Positions 1 through 12,177 of a DNA stretch of 64,000 nucleotides are shown piece after piece. The stretch lies in NCBI RefSeq assembly GCF_019703515.2, contig NC_059348.1, forward strand, positions 23,484,156-23,548,155, written 5' to 3'. Below the pieces are notes generated by a model. It made no database searches. It was not told where the DNA came from and worked only from the letters and a program-made list of their open reading frames with translations. This stretch comes from Myxocyprinus asiaticus (taxonomy: Eukaryota; Chordata; Actinopteri; Cypriniformes; Catostomidae). The position numbers and the translations under genes are program-made. Within the stretch, counting starts at the first letter, position 1; every line of letters starts with the position of its first letter.

Positions 1-225
1 TAGAAATCCGTAGGCTTAAGTTAACGATGAGATATTGGACTGCTGTGAAGGGTCATTTTGAAAGTCATCCAGTCAAAGTACTGAAAGATTGTTGGGAATA
101 TGAGTAAAAAAACAAAAAAAAAAACAATAAGCTTTGGATGGATAGTTAGTAAGGAGGCACAGAGTATGGGATTGAATGATGTTGATATTGCCTCTTCTGT
201 GGTTGTGCCAGCAATACCTCCTTTG

Positions 226-227
<2 letters not shown>

Positions 228-258
<31 letters not shown>

Positions 259-262
259 TTAT
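228..262. repeat. (TCAA)n microsatellite
   Basis: About eight tandem tetranucleotide units, followed by TTTATTTTTATATAGC, a sequence often seen at fish SINE/LINE tails. The flanking 1-375 shows no recognisable gene. Confidence 0.8.
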
Positions 263-375
263 TTTTATATAGCACATTTAAAAACAACTTTGTTGACCAA
301 AATGCTTCACAATCAAGAATCTAGAAACAGTTAAGAGATTAAGAATGATGGAAGCATCACCACACATAACATACA

Positions 376-812
376 TACAGTGCATCCGGAAAGTATTCAC
401 AGCGCTTCACTTTTTCCACATTTTGTTATGTTACAGCCTTATTCCAAAATGGATTAAATTCATTATTTTCCTCAAAATTCTACAAACAATATCCCATAAT
501 GACAACGTGAAAGAAGTTTGTTTGAAATCTTTGCAAATTTATTAAAAATAAAAAACAAAAAAAATCACATGTACATAAGTATTCACAGCCTTTGCCATGA
601 CACTCAAAATTGAGCTCAGGTGCATCTTGTTTCCACTGATCATCCTTGAGATGTTTCTACAACTTGATTGGAGTCCACCTGTAGTAAATTCAGTTGATTG
701 GACATGATTTGGAAAGGCACACACCTGTCTATATAAGGTCCCACAGTTAACAGTGTATGTCAGAGCACAAACCAAGCCATGAAGTCCAAGGTATTGTCTG
801 TAGACCTCTTTA
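376..812 (+). mobile_element. Tc1/mariner element, 5' fragment: terminal inverted repeat plus transposase start
   Basis: It begins after TA with CAGTGCATCCGGAAAGTATT, a typical fish Tc1 terminus with a long terminal inverted repeat of about 200 bp. It runs to an ATG at 779 that opens a reading frame starting MKSKVLSVDL, like the first residues of Tc1 transposases. After about 11 residues homology stops and LINE sequence in the opposite orientation begins, so the rest of the element is missing. It is non-functional. A related terminus lies at 13739. Confidence 0.75.
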
Positions 813-1205
813 AAACAGAGCAGGACAATACCATTAATCAAAGTGCTGTTTACAATGGACTGAACACTAGGGCCTATGTCAAACAGGTCTTTCACAAATT
901 GAGGAGGGATAGGATCCAAAGGAATGGATGTCAGTTTCATATGTTTAATTATGTCCGCTAAGGTTGGATGAGAGACAGGATCAAAATGGTTGAATATCCA
1001 AAAACTTGAGATGGGAGGCGATAATTCAATATTAGATGAAGTAACGTGTGATCTGATAAGATCAATCTGATTTACAAAAAATTTTAAAAAGTCTTCACAG
1101 GCATTTGGAGTTGAATGTAAAGGTGTGATAGCCGGGTTTAGCACCTTGTTTATGGTGCTAAACAGGACTTTTGGGCAGTGAGTCTGAGAAGTATTTTGTT
1201 CTTGC
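812..1205 (-). mobile_element. LINE (L2-like) fragment, region just before the reverse transcriptase core
   Basis: On the minus strand a frame reads CPKVLFSTINKVLNPA, then FWIFNHFDPVSHPTLADIIK and SIPLDPIPPQFVKDLFD, the linker and start of a fish L2-type reverse transcriptase. It is cut at both ends: at about 1205 it fuses to the next LINE, at about 812 to the Tc1 fragment. It is a dead relic. Confidence 0.65.
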
Positions 1206-3356
1206 AGCTTTGCAACTCTCTCCACTGGTGCTCCATTGATGGTGATGGGGCTGTGTTCTCTTTCTCATCTCCTGAAGTCCACCACAAGCTCCTTTGTCTT
1301 AATGACGTTGAGGGAGAGGTTGTGCTCCTGACACCAGTGTGTCAGAGTGTGCACCTCCCCTCTGTAGGCTGTTTCATCATTGTCAGTGATCAGACCTACC
1401 ACTGTCGTATCATCAGAAAACTTAATGATGGCATTGGAGCTGTGTGTTGCCACACAGTCATGTGTGTACAGAGAATACAGGAGTGGACTGAGAACACAGC
1501 CCTGCAGGGCTCCAGTGTTGAGGGTCAGTGATGAGGAGATGTTGCTGCCCATTCTAACCTCCTGGCATCTGCTTGACAGGAAGTCCAGGATCCAGCTGCA
1601 CAGCGAGCTGTTTAAGCCCAGAGCCCGGAGTTTCACATAAAGCTTGGAGGGCACTTTGGTGTTGAATGCTGAGCTGTAGTCTTCAAACAACATTCTCACA
1701 TAAGTGTTCTTTTTTCCAGGTGGGAGAGAGCAGTGTGTATTGTGGATGCAATGGCATCATCAGTGGAGCGGTTGTTGCGGTAAGCAAACTGCAATGGATC
1801 CAGTGATGGAGGCAGCACAGAGCAGATGTAATTTCTGATTAGTCTCTCAAAGCATTTGCTGATGAAGGGGGTCAGAGCAACAGGACGCCAGTCATTTAAG
1901 CAAGTGATTTTGGATTGCTTTGGAACAGGCACAATGGTGGATATTTTTAAGCATGTGGGGACCACAGACAAGGAGAGGGAAAGGTTGAAAATGTCCGTAA
2001 AAACACCAGCCAGTTGGTTCGCACACACTCTGATGACGCGACCCGGAATGCTGTCTGGACCCGTGGCTTTGCGGATATTCACCCGTCGGAAGGATCGGGT
2101 TACATCCGCTACAGAGACAGAGTGTTGCTTCGGCCGTGAGAGCTCTCTCCGTGAGGGCAGTGTTATTTCCCTCGAAACGAGCATAAAAAGTATTTAGCTC
2201 ATCCGGGAGAGAGGCAGCAGTGTTCACAGTGGAGTTTTTATTCCCTTTAAAGTCCGCGATGATGTTAATTCCCTGCCACATGCTTCTAGAGTTGGTGGTG
2301 TTGAACTGTCCTTCAATCTTGTTCCTGTACTGACGTTTTGCTGTTCTGACTGGCTTGTTTATGCTCCTCCGTGTTCCCAGAATTAAAAGCAGAGGTCCGC
2401 ACATCAAGTGCCGCGCGTACATCGATATTAATCCAAGGTTTCTGGTTCGGGTAGATCCGTATTTTTTTTGGTCAGAACAACGTCCTCTACGTGTTAAAAC
2501 TAATGTGTTGGTGGTATTTTGGAGCGACTGATTTGAGATTGGCTTTGTTAAAGTCCCCGGTCACAATGAACGCAGCCTCAGGGTGCGCGGTTTCCTGCTT
2601 GCTTATAATCCCGTACAGTTCCTTGAGTGCCCGCTCTGTGTTGGCTTGTGGCGGGATGTACACAGCAGTGATAATGACGGCTGTGAATTCCCTTGGTAGC
2701 CAGAATGGTCGACACAGAAGCATGAGAAATTCCAGATCAGGAGAGCAGAAAGACATGATAGAATGTACATTCCTCTGATCACACCATGATTTGTTGATCA
2801 TAAAACATACACCACCACCTCTGCTTTTACCTGAGAGGTCTTTCGCTCTGTCCACTCGGTGCACGGAGAACCCCATGGGTTCAATGGCTGAGTCTGGAAT
2901 CTCCGCAGACATCCAAGTTTCTGTAAGGCAGATAATGCAGCAGTCCTTCGTCTCTCGTTGGAAAGAGATCCACGCTCTCAGCTCGCAGAGCTTGTTGTCC
3001 AGAGACTGAACATTTGCCAGTAGAATACTGCGTAGCGGGGGTCAATTTGCGTGACGTCTTACTCTGATGAGAACGCCAGCTCTGTTTCCCCTTTTGCTTT
3101 TGCGTTTCCGCGGCCGGGCTGCCCAGACAAATGGCTCCGGCGTGTTTGTAAACAGCGGGTCGGCATCAAGGAATTTGAGTCTGGTTTACAGTGTTTAATT
3201 GCAGAACCAATGTCCAAAAGTGTTTGTCTGTCGTAGACAATAAGGCAGACAACATCCAAGACAAAAAACATAAGAATTGTAAACAAAACAAACAAAAAAC
3301 TACAATGTTGTGTCAGAGCTTGCAACACAGCAGCCATACTCGGCGCCATCTTGAGT
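1205..3356 (-). mobile_element. LINE retrotransposon (non-LTR), endonuclease and reverse transcriptase pieces, with 5' end
   Basis: On the minus strand the 5' end near 3356 starts AAGATGGCGCCGAGTATGGC, a typical LINE 5' terminus. An apurinic-type endonuclease region follows at about 2912-2487 (VYIPPQAN, VTGDFN), then reverse transcriptase at 2184-1265 with [37 protein letters not shown] and a degenerate FSDD catalytic box. Frames are broken between 2487 and 1265. The C-terminal and 3' parts are lost at about 1205. It sits against gypsy protease sequence at its 5' end, which suggests insertion into the gypsy element. Confidence 0.8.
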
Positions 3357-4774
3357 CCATCTTGAGAAACAGCAGAGTTAAGACAATGAGAAAGACAATA
3401 AGGACTCCAGGCAAGAACAGAGTTGGTTGACCAGTCAAAGTGCAGATTGTGCATTACCAACCATGGATGGCCTAGTACCACCAGTGCAGAGTGGGAGTGG
3501 ACCAGCAGGAAGGACAGCTGTTCACAGTGGTTGCCCGTGATGAGTGTGAGCGGCTTAGTAGAATGGATGACGATGGCCAGGAGCGTGCCGGTGATGGAAT
3601 AAGCTGTGATCAGCTCGGCCAGTTTCACCACCGGAATCCACCATCTGGAAACCATGGAGGGATCTAGGAAATGTCCCTCCGCTCCGGAGTCCACCAAGCA
3701 GAGACAAAATGAGTGGTTATTCCGTGCTGCAGCCGGGCCGGCAGAAGAGGTTGTTGTGCGGGGTTTTTTCTCAGTAGAGTTGTGCTCACCAGTAACCCCT
3801 TTCCTACCAATGAGAATGAGCTTTTACTGGGCAATTTGTGATGATGTGACCAGGAGAAGCACAATAGAGACAAAGTCCCTTGGACTTGCGACGCTGTCTC
3901 TCTTCAAGTGACAAGCGTGTCCTCCCGATCTGCATGGGTTCCACCTCGGACTGTTTTTCCGATGCCCCGGTTGCAGGAGTGGGAGGAAGGTCAGCCAACT
4001 TAGGGAGTGAAGAGCGACATTGGCTACATCAAAGCTTGAGGTGCTGGTCAACTCTAATGGTCAGCTCGACCAGGTTGTCAAAATGGGGAGGCAAGTCCAG
4101 AGCATAAATCTCATCCTGGATCATATCTGACAAGCCATCCATGAACCGACTCCAATGAGCCCCATCATTCCATTTGCTGGATGCAGCGAGGGTGCGGAAC
4201 TCAGTGGCATATTCCGCGACAGAACGGTTACCCTGAGACAAACCGGACAGAATCCTAGTAGCTTCATGACCATGGGCAGATCCATAAAACACTCAAAGCA
4301 GCTCAGCCGAGAACTCCTGGTAAGACGAGCAGCAATTCTTCCATATAGCGGTTCCCCACTGGCCGGCCCTCCCGGTCAGGAGCGTGATAATGAAAGTGAC
4401 CTTGACTGCCTCTGTGGAGTATGTGGAGGGCTGCAGTGAGAAACAAAGTGAGCACTGCGTGAGGAATGTGCAGCATAACCCTACCTGAGTATGGAGGCGG
4501 GAGGTTGATACGGGGCTCTAAGCATACGGTGCTGGGGGAAACTGCAGGGGCCGGTGTGGAAACATCCGAAGTGGGGTCGGCATTACGAGACTGACGGAGT
4601 TGTGGGAGTCGATGAACCAGAGATGTGAGCTCTGCTAGCTGGGATGCCATCATCTCTATGGCACAGTTGGAGGTGGAGATCTGGTCCTGCTGGCGACCCA
4701 AAAACACTCCCTGCTGAGCGAGCGCAGATCGTAGGTCTGTGTCCTCCACTGGATCCATTCTGGCTCGATTGTTC
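3354..4774 (-). mobile_element. Ty3/gypsy retrotransposon, gag and protease remnant (truncated)
   Basis: On the minus strand gag starts at 4758 (MDPVEDTDLR). A CCHC zinc knuckle lies near 3830-3870 (C-x2-C-x4-H-x4-C), and an aspartic protease core VDSGAEGHFLD starts near 3690. Frameshifts separate the pieces (frames end at 4303, 4029, 3804 and 3059). Reverse transcriptase, RNase H and integrase are absent, because LINE sequence takes over at about 3356. The internal region starts just inside the LTR. Confidence 0.8.
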
Positions 4775-5340
4775 TGTCAGAAAGGATGAGACAAAAGATC
4801 CAAGTGCGGAAGCAAGGAACAGTTTATTTATTAAAGACAGCAAGAGCTGGTGAAGCATCGGGGTACCCGGCACTGACTGCAGAGTGGAGAAGGAGAACGT
4901 GAGGAATCCTCTGGAGAGTGGTATGTTCATAGGTCTGTGTGTGTCATGGTAGTGTGAGAAGCAGATCCAGTGCAGAGAGATAACCGCTGAGGGAAACTCA
5001 GGAGAAGCATCAAGGAAAGCAAAGCAACAGGCTGGAAGGTAACCACAATCAAGGCACAAACAGCGAAGACTGGCAACCAATACAGAGAAGACGATACAGG
5101 ACTGACTAGGGCAGAGGGAGAGAGTGGTAAATAACAAAACTCAAACAACAATCGAGCAACGAACACAAAACAGAGTGAGGTAAATATACTCGCTGAAAGC
5201 TGGAGCGATCAGCGTTCCGATGGAAACAATCAGTGTCCCCATGGCAACGCTGATTACGCAAGCCAGCGGCACCTGAATCATCAGAGGAAAAATTTAAACA
5301 CAAACTGGAACAAACCAGTGGACTCACCGAGACCGTGACA
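4775..5340 (-). repeat. 5' LTR of the gypsy element
   Basis: On the minus strand the segment begins TGTCACGGTC at 5340 and ends CTGACA at 4775, giving TGTCA...TGACA inverted termini over 566 bp. It is directly followed by the leader of gag, with start codon at 4758. No partner 3' LTR is visible in the window. The inner boundary is inferred from the terminal dinucleotides. Confidence 0.65.
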
Positions 5341-5342
5341 TC

Positions 5343-6465
5343 CTTGGCTCTTCCCAGTGCCTGTAATTGACTTCCATGTACATGAAGAAATACATAACAA
5401 GGAAATGAAAGTGCAAATAGATATAGCAGTGCAACATTATCTAAATCAAACATATTATACAATGATACAGATTTATACAGATGCCTCAAAAGATACAGAT
5501 TCTTGAAGCACAGTGGCAGCAGTTTATATACCTCATTTTAAAGTTAAAATAGCAAAAAGAATAACAGATCATATATCAGTATTTACCACAGAATTACTAG
5601 CCATTTTTATAGCTCTTCAGTGGGTAGAAGAGATAAATCAGTGATATGCACAGATTCACCATCAGCACTTGCAAGCTTGTCAAGTGGACTATCTACAGAA
5701 TGACAAGACATATTATATGAAGTCATACAGAGTTTGTTCAGAATACGGCAGTTAGGATTAATGGTAAATTTTGTATGGGTGCTGGCACATGTAGGAGTGA
5801 AAGTGAATGAGGGGGTAGACCGTCTGGTTAAGCAGGCACTGAAACGACCACAAATTGACATTAAGGTGACATTGAGTAAAGCAGAAGTTAAAGGGTTTAT
5901 TATGATTGACGTTAAAAAGAACTGCAGGAGTTCTGGGAGAGTGAAACAAGAGGTAGACATTTGCATCGTATTCAGGAATATGTTGGTGCAGAGAGAGTAA
6001 AATACGGCAATAGGAAAAAGGATGTTATTATTTCCCGACTGTGTATTGAACATTCAGCATTAAATCAGAGTCAGCACATAATAGGGAAACACGAGACCGG
6101 TAACTGTGAAAAATGTGGACATCCCGAAACGGTAGAACATATACTCCTAAACCGTGTTGAGAAAGATTACATCTTATCCTAGCGTTAAGATAGTTGGGAA
6201 TCAACAATATTTCACTCCAGGTTCTGTTAAGTAATGGCCCAAAGCAATCAAGAATTTACTATGAATTATTTAATTATATGAAAGAGACAGGATTGATCAA
6301 TAGGATTTAGGATGTATTAATTTTTATTATTTATGTATTTATTTATTTATTTGTGCCATAATTCAACCATTTTACGCTTCACACTCCAGTCCAGTAGGTG
6401 GTGGAAATGCACCTTTTACGTTGGTTTGCCAACCGCCATAAAACATCACCAGAAGAAGAAGTGGC
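5343..6465 (+). mobile_element. LINE 3' fragment with RNase H domain (Nimb/I-like), ending in a GAA tail
   Basis: The plus strand shows degenerate RNase H coding: a TDAS core near 5480, TTELLAIFIALQWVEEI near 5590, and VWVLAHVGVKVNEGVD with KQALKR at 5776-5850. A C-terminal zinc-finger-like CEKCGHPETVEH follows near 6110. The stretch 6370-6465 (CAGTAGGTGGTGGAAATGCA...CCAGAAGAAGAAG) is a typical 3' UTR and tail of fish LINEs of this group. The 5' part ends at the gypsy LTR. Several frameshifts show it is inactive. Confidence 0.75.
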
Positions 6466-9400
6466 TAATTATGTCATAGTTATGAACACAAGCAGGTAAG
6501 TTTCATTAAATAATGAGGAAAGAATTTACCAAGTTAACTCGGAAACAAAAAAGAACAGCAGGTCAGGTAGGGAAGCCATTGTGCTGAAAGTCAAAAGCAT
6601 TAGAGTCAAAACCAGATACCAAACCATTCCCTGTATTGTTTCCTACTAAACATTTTGCGAGATGCCATGCATGCTAAATTAAGTCTGCTAAATACCTTAA
6701 ATATAAATACAAATGCAGTTTTGTGCTATATTCTCTGAAATACATCACTCATTCATTGCACTAACTAAAAGTACCAAAAAGTAACATGATACTTCCACGT
6801 TTTCTTCCCCTGTAAGCTACAGGATTGTGGAGTGCCATGGAAATACTGTGGTATAGAGTACATGAATATGGTAATCATTCAGTACCATGGTATTACTATC
6901 TGATACCATTAAATAATGTTACAACCACAGTATTTTTTTGTTTGTTTGTTTTTTGTAAGGGTATGTACTTGATGATTTAAAATGTACATAAATGTTTCCC
7001 TTCAGGACATACTTTAGTGTTACGTGGCTTAAATTTGCGTTGTGTTTTGAGGTCATATCTTACCCTGATTTAATCTGTTTTAAATCCAGCAAGCCATATA
7101 TCCCTCCTCCTGTTGTGGATAAAGAGTGTTTTCTATGAAGGAATGGAGGACTACCAAACAAATTTTATATCTCTTACTCATAACATCCTCTCCTGTTTAC
7201 ATCAGCATCATCATGTCAAGAGTCCTGTGTTCGGACTCTACCAGGTGAAACCACCTGCAGCGGAAGTGATCTCTATGACTAGGTCAAGTATGGGAAAAAC
7301 AGAAGAATAACTGAATTACCCTTTTAAAGATGGCTTCTCGTAAGGTATGATAAGATGTCTTCTTTCATTGTTCCTCTGCATCTCTCTCCTTCTTTTCATA
7401 TTCTGTTCCTTTGACAGGATCTCAATAAACCTTGAAAGAAGCTGGCAGAAGCAAGTCATTAGATCACAGTTTTTTTTAATTCAGTGCCTGCATTGTCCAA
7501 AATAATATTTGAACCTGCAATATTTGAAGTTTATCGACCATACAGTACCTGCCAGACTAGGAAAGGGAGTGCATAAAGCTGTGATGTTTTGTGATTTTTA
7601 ACTACACATATCCAAACAATAGTGTGACATAGCATCTAGTGCTGCTCTTATAGAAGAATAAGGAGACATTTAATCCTTCATTAAATTACTAAAGTGAAAA
7701 GCCAGGCAGTTATTCTTGGTAACAGCTTGATTAAGAGGCACCCATTGTGAGTTCCATCTGAGCTTGTAGTAATGAGAGCATATGGAGCCAGATGTATGTA
7801 ACATAGCAGATGCTGTAGACTCTTGGAGTAATATTGAAAAATACCTGTGTATTCAAAAGCTTCAGTCTGATTGGCTGTGAAAATGGGGCATGACAGTGAA
7901 GTGTTGAGAAAGTCAAAGGCAGTCGTTAAGTGTGACACCTTTCCTCTGTTTAATCAGTGTGACAGGCTCACTGACTAGGAGGGTAAGATCAGCGAAAACA
8001 GTCACTAAGTGTGACGACCCCCCACCCAAATCGAGTTGTTCTGAGTCTGCTAGTGTGGAGCCAGCTTAAGATTACTTAGTGGAGTGCCTTGAAAAGTATA
8101 TCAGAACAATTCTGTCATTTCACTGAAATTTTGTTCACTTTGATTGTTTAAAAAAATAAAAAAAATAAAAAAACAATATTTCAGAGAAGACTGAAAATTA
8201 TTTTTCGCCCAAGTGTTTAAAAATATTGCTACTGGCTTTTTTTATTCTATAGGCCACTTCAGTGTACACTTTAGTCTTGTGTTTGGGGTCTTGATCCTAC
8301 TAAAGTTTTAATAGTTTAATCATTTTTATATGCATTTTATTTATAAGCAAATTATATCAATATAACAGTAATGTTTAGCTTTGTATTGTCAAGACAGTTT
8401 TCAGGTTTTTGGTCTGCTTCTTTGAATTTGTTAGTTTTGCTAGTCTTTTATATACTTATTTTCTAGTCACATATCACCGAAAGCCTGTACAAAACAAAAT
8501 ATTAGAATTGCATTATTACATGTTTTCATGTTTCCTTATAATAGCTTTCATTTCACTGAAAGAAAAAACCTGAAGTCTCGTTCAGTCTCCCTGTAAATAT
8601 GAATGAAGCAAAAATCTGCTTTAGTATATTTTTGTTCCTCCTCATTCAATATACAGTATGCATGCATGCAGTCTTGCCTTTACCTATCGTATGTCCCAGG
8701 TGGACTGCATTTGAGGCAGGAAATGATAATGTGCTTCGACTGACGGCTACAAAGGTTAGTCCTTCAGTATGTGGTGCACCTGGTGTTAAATGCTGGGTTG
8801 TTGCATATTGATGGAGGCATGGTGAGGAATAGGCAAGTGCAGTTGTAGAATAAGCGCACAGAGGTGCAGTGACAGGAAAACAGAGGTGTTTTTGTTTTGT
8901 ATCTGGGTCGAGTCACCACTTATGGCAAAGCAACAGTCAACAACGGATCAGTTACGATCCAAGACTCCGAGCATTCAGAGCATCTCTCCTAAGCATACAA
9001 CCTGACACCACACTGACTGCAGTACTTGTGTAAAATGAAGACATCCTTTAAGAAATTCAAGTTTTATACTTTCAAGACCTGACAGTCATATTTTCAAAAT
9101 CAATGCCAATATTTTCACAATTTCTGCCAGGGTATGCAAACTTTTGAGCACAACTGTATGGCGTATGCCCACCTATCTTTCTTAGGATTTTGCGTAAGCC
9201 CACTTAAAATAAGTGATGATACGTGTGGCCGCCAGTACAACGAGTAAGCTCTTGGCCTGCAAATTTTTCACTAAAATCGCAATGCCGCAGCACCGTTGAG
9301 TTAATTGTGTTTTTTATTATTATTTTAAAAAGTGTACAGTGATTCTCTCTTAACGCGCACAGAGCAGCGGGAGGTGGGAGTGCAACTGATGGCACTGGCA

Positions 9401-9599
9401 AGACAGAGATTTCGACTAAGCTGATCCACCAATCAGAATGTTCATTTCACGCACGATTGGATATTTGCTAACCAATCATATTTTCCATTTCAGTAAGGGG
9501 CGGGACATTTCCACCGTCTAATGCTGATGCACAAGCATCTCTGGAGTAACCATAATTTGCGCTGTAAATTGATTTCTCTGCTAAACAGTTTATACACTG
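6466..9599. other. Intergenic, no recognised gene
   Basis: AT-rich, with no open frame longer than 85 codons and no frame resembling a known protein. The longest frames (about 7681-7938 minus and 8599-8811 plus) lack homology features, and the second has only a generic hydrophobic start. Degenerate repeat-like text at about 9100-9240 may be an old transposon remnant, but I could not assign it. Confidence 0.5.
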
Positions 9600-10095
9600 T
9601 ATATACACCGATCAGCCACAACATTAAAACCACCTACCTAATATTGCGTAGGTCCACCTTGTGCCGCCAAAACAGCGCCAAACCGAATCTCAGAATGGCA
9701 TTCTGAGATGATATTCTTCTCACCACAATTGTACACAACTACTACAGATTATCTGAGTTACCGTAGACTTTGTCAGTTCGAACCAGTCTGGCCATTCTCT
9801 GTTGACCTCTCTCATCAACACTCCGAATGGTGCCAAAAACAAAAAACATCCAGTGAGCGGCAGTTCTACGGATGGAAACGCCGTGTTGATAGAGAGGTCA
9901 ACAGAGAATGGCCAGACTGATTAGAACTGACAAAGTCTACGGTAACTCAGATAACCACTCTGTACAATTGTGGTGAGAAAAATATCATCTCAGAATACTA
10001 TTCTGAGATGCGGGTTGGCACTGTTTTGGTGGAACGAGGGGGACCAACATAATACTGTGCAGGTGGTTTTAATGTTGTGGCTGATGGTGTATATA
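9600..10095. mobile_element. Palindromic foldback MITE
   Basis: Terminal inverted repeats: CACCGATCAGCCACAACATT at the left, and its complement (AATGTTGTGGCTGATGGTG) at the right. The centre is a second long palindrome, with arms at about 9719-9812 and 9884-9985 sharing ATCTGAGTTACCGTAGACTT and TGGCCATTCTCTGTTGACCT. It has no coding capacity, so it is a non-autonomous DNA element able to form a large hairpin. Confidence 0.8.
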
Positions 10096-11501
10096 CATTT
10101 AAATTTAATTTAAGCAATTAAACTTTGTGAAAATACTGTATGTTATTGCACCCGTGCTAGATTTTCATGCACTTTGCAGGTACTTCATAAATTTACAGTA
10201 TGCCCACCTCTTCAGACACTACTACACCACTGTACATCTGTTTGCGTTTTTGTGACAGCTGAAGGCCGTGCACCTCCTAATGAGCCTTTGTTAGGGAGAA
10301 ACGTGAGGTGTTGACTGGCGTGTGATAATGAACGAAGAGGAACTATAAAAATTATTTTCAGATTGTTGAGCGGAAAACCAAAAATGTTGCAGTGAAAAGT
10401 AATTAGTAAGATGATGATAATGTAAGTCATGTATCAATTTTAGCAAAGTAATTAATCTGTAGTGGATTACTTTATGAGTAACTTACCCAACACTGCAACT
10501 AAGTACTGTAAGTTCTCATGAGCATTTGAACATTTTAATTCAAAACTGAATCCACTGGAGTCTCAGTTAATGAAGACTCCCGCAGTTAACCTGTTCTGTG
10601 TGATACCAGTATAGTTCGCTGTGATGTGAAGAAGAACATGTAGAGGTGTCTGAGAGAAACTCCACTCAGGAGTTACAGTTTGTCATGTTCTGCTAATGAG
10701 ACAGATATAAAAATGGCCCTTCATTTAGATAAGATATGGCCTCTGACTGTATTGATCCACAGGTAGCAATTAGTGCTGAACTGCTAATTGACCCCCACCA
10801 GGCCTTTTTTCTGATTCAGAAATTGTTGCTTAAATTCACATATGCCTTTCATATATGAATGTACAAATAAATATGTATCATTTAATGAAATGGGGGCATA
10901 ATTGGGCATAATAATCACTTTTTACATAATTTATTTGATGATATGTGACATGCTGTTGGGTTTTGCTGAACAATAATACATTATACATGCATACAATACA
11001 TAATGCAACATTTCATGGCTTGGCTTAACATGTCTTTTAAATGCTTTCTCATATTCCTTCAGAATTGATTGTGAATGACTTTACAAAATGTTGTTCAATT
11101 CAGAGAGTTGAATTTGCACTAACAGTACATTCTGTAATCAGACATCAGTATTTATGTTGTGCAGAGTTTGATTTTAAAGCTTACTGATAATGTATGGTCT
11201 GAGAGGGATCAGATATTTGAAATACAAAATATTGACAGAACACTCCAGTAACACATTTTTAAGTACACATCACAGACACCAATTGACTTTATACAGAGTC
11301 TCTTTCCATACTTTGTTTAACTTTGCATTTACAATGTAGCACATTCTAATAACTTAAAATGAAAAGGTATGAAAGACCACACAGATAACTTTAAATAAAG
11401 AGATAATATATATCTAACATCATAAACTGCATGGTATTAACAATCTGTCATTGTTTTTTATCACCTTATCACAATATCTTAACAATATCTAAATATTTTA
11501 G

Positions 11502-12177
11502 TTTAAAGGAATAGTTCACCCCAAAATGAAAATTCTCTCATCATTCACACTCATGTAATCCCAGTTGTGTATCACTTTCTTTCTTTTGCAGAACACAAGC
11601 AAAGATTTTTAGAAGAATATTTCAGCTCTGTAGGTCCTCACAATGCAAGTGAACGGTGACCAGAACTTTAAAGGTCCAAAAGGGACATAAAGGCAGTATA
11701 AAATATATCCATTACACTCCAGTGGTCTTCTGAAGTGATATGATAGGTGTGAGTAAGAAACAGATCAATATCCAAGTCCTTTTTTACTGTAAATCTACAC
11801 TTTCCAGAAATGTGGAAGTGACTTTCACTTTCACATTCAGCCACCTACTGGTTGGGGCTGATAGGTGGAAATTGATAGTAAAAAAGGACTTGAATATTGA
11901 TCTGTTTCTCACCCACACCTATCATATTGCTTCAGAAGACATGGATTAAACCACTGGACTCATATGGATAACTTTTATGCTGCCTTTATGTCCCTTTTGG
12001 ACATTCAAAGTCCTGGTCACAGTTCACTTGCATTGTGAGAACCTACAGAGCTGAAATATTCTTTTAATTTTTTTAAATATGTGTCCTGCAGAAGAAAGAA
12101 AGCCATACACATCTGGGATGGCATGAGGGTGAGTAAATGAGGAGAATTTTCATTTTTGGGCGAACTGTCCCTTTAAG
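11502..12177. mobile_element. Foldback element of the AATAGTTCACCC family (copy A)
   Basis: The left arm begins TTTAAAGGAATAGTTCACCC and contains TTTCTTTCTTTTGCAGAACA. The right arm ends with the complement GGGCGAACTGTCCCTTTAAG. The arms pair over about 300 bp each. This is the common cyprinid foldback MITE type (possibly related to the Angel elements). Further copies occur at 24949, 28082, 38291, 41561, 50227, 50321 and 52581. Confidence 0.8.

Noticed and set aside
8599..8811. 70-codon frame with a hydrophobic start as a secreted peptide
   Set aside because: No supporting splice sites, homology or promoter; hydrophobic starts are common by chance in AT-rich DNA.
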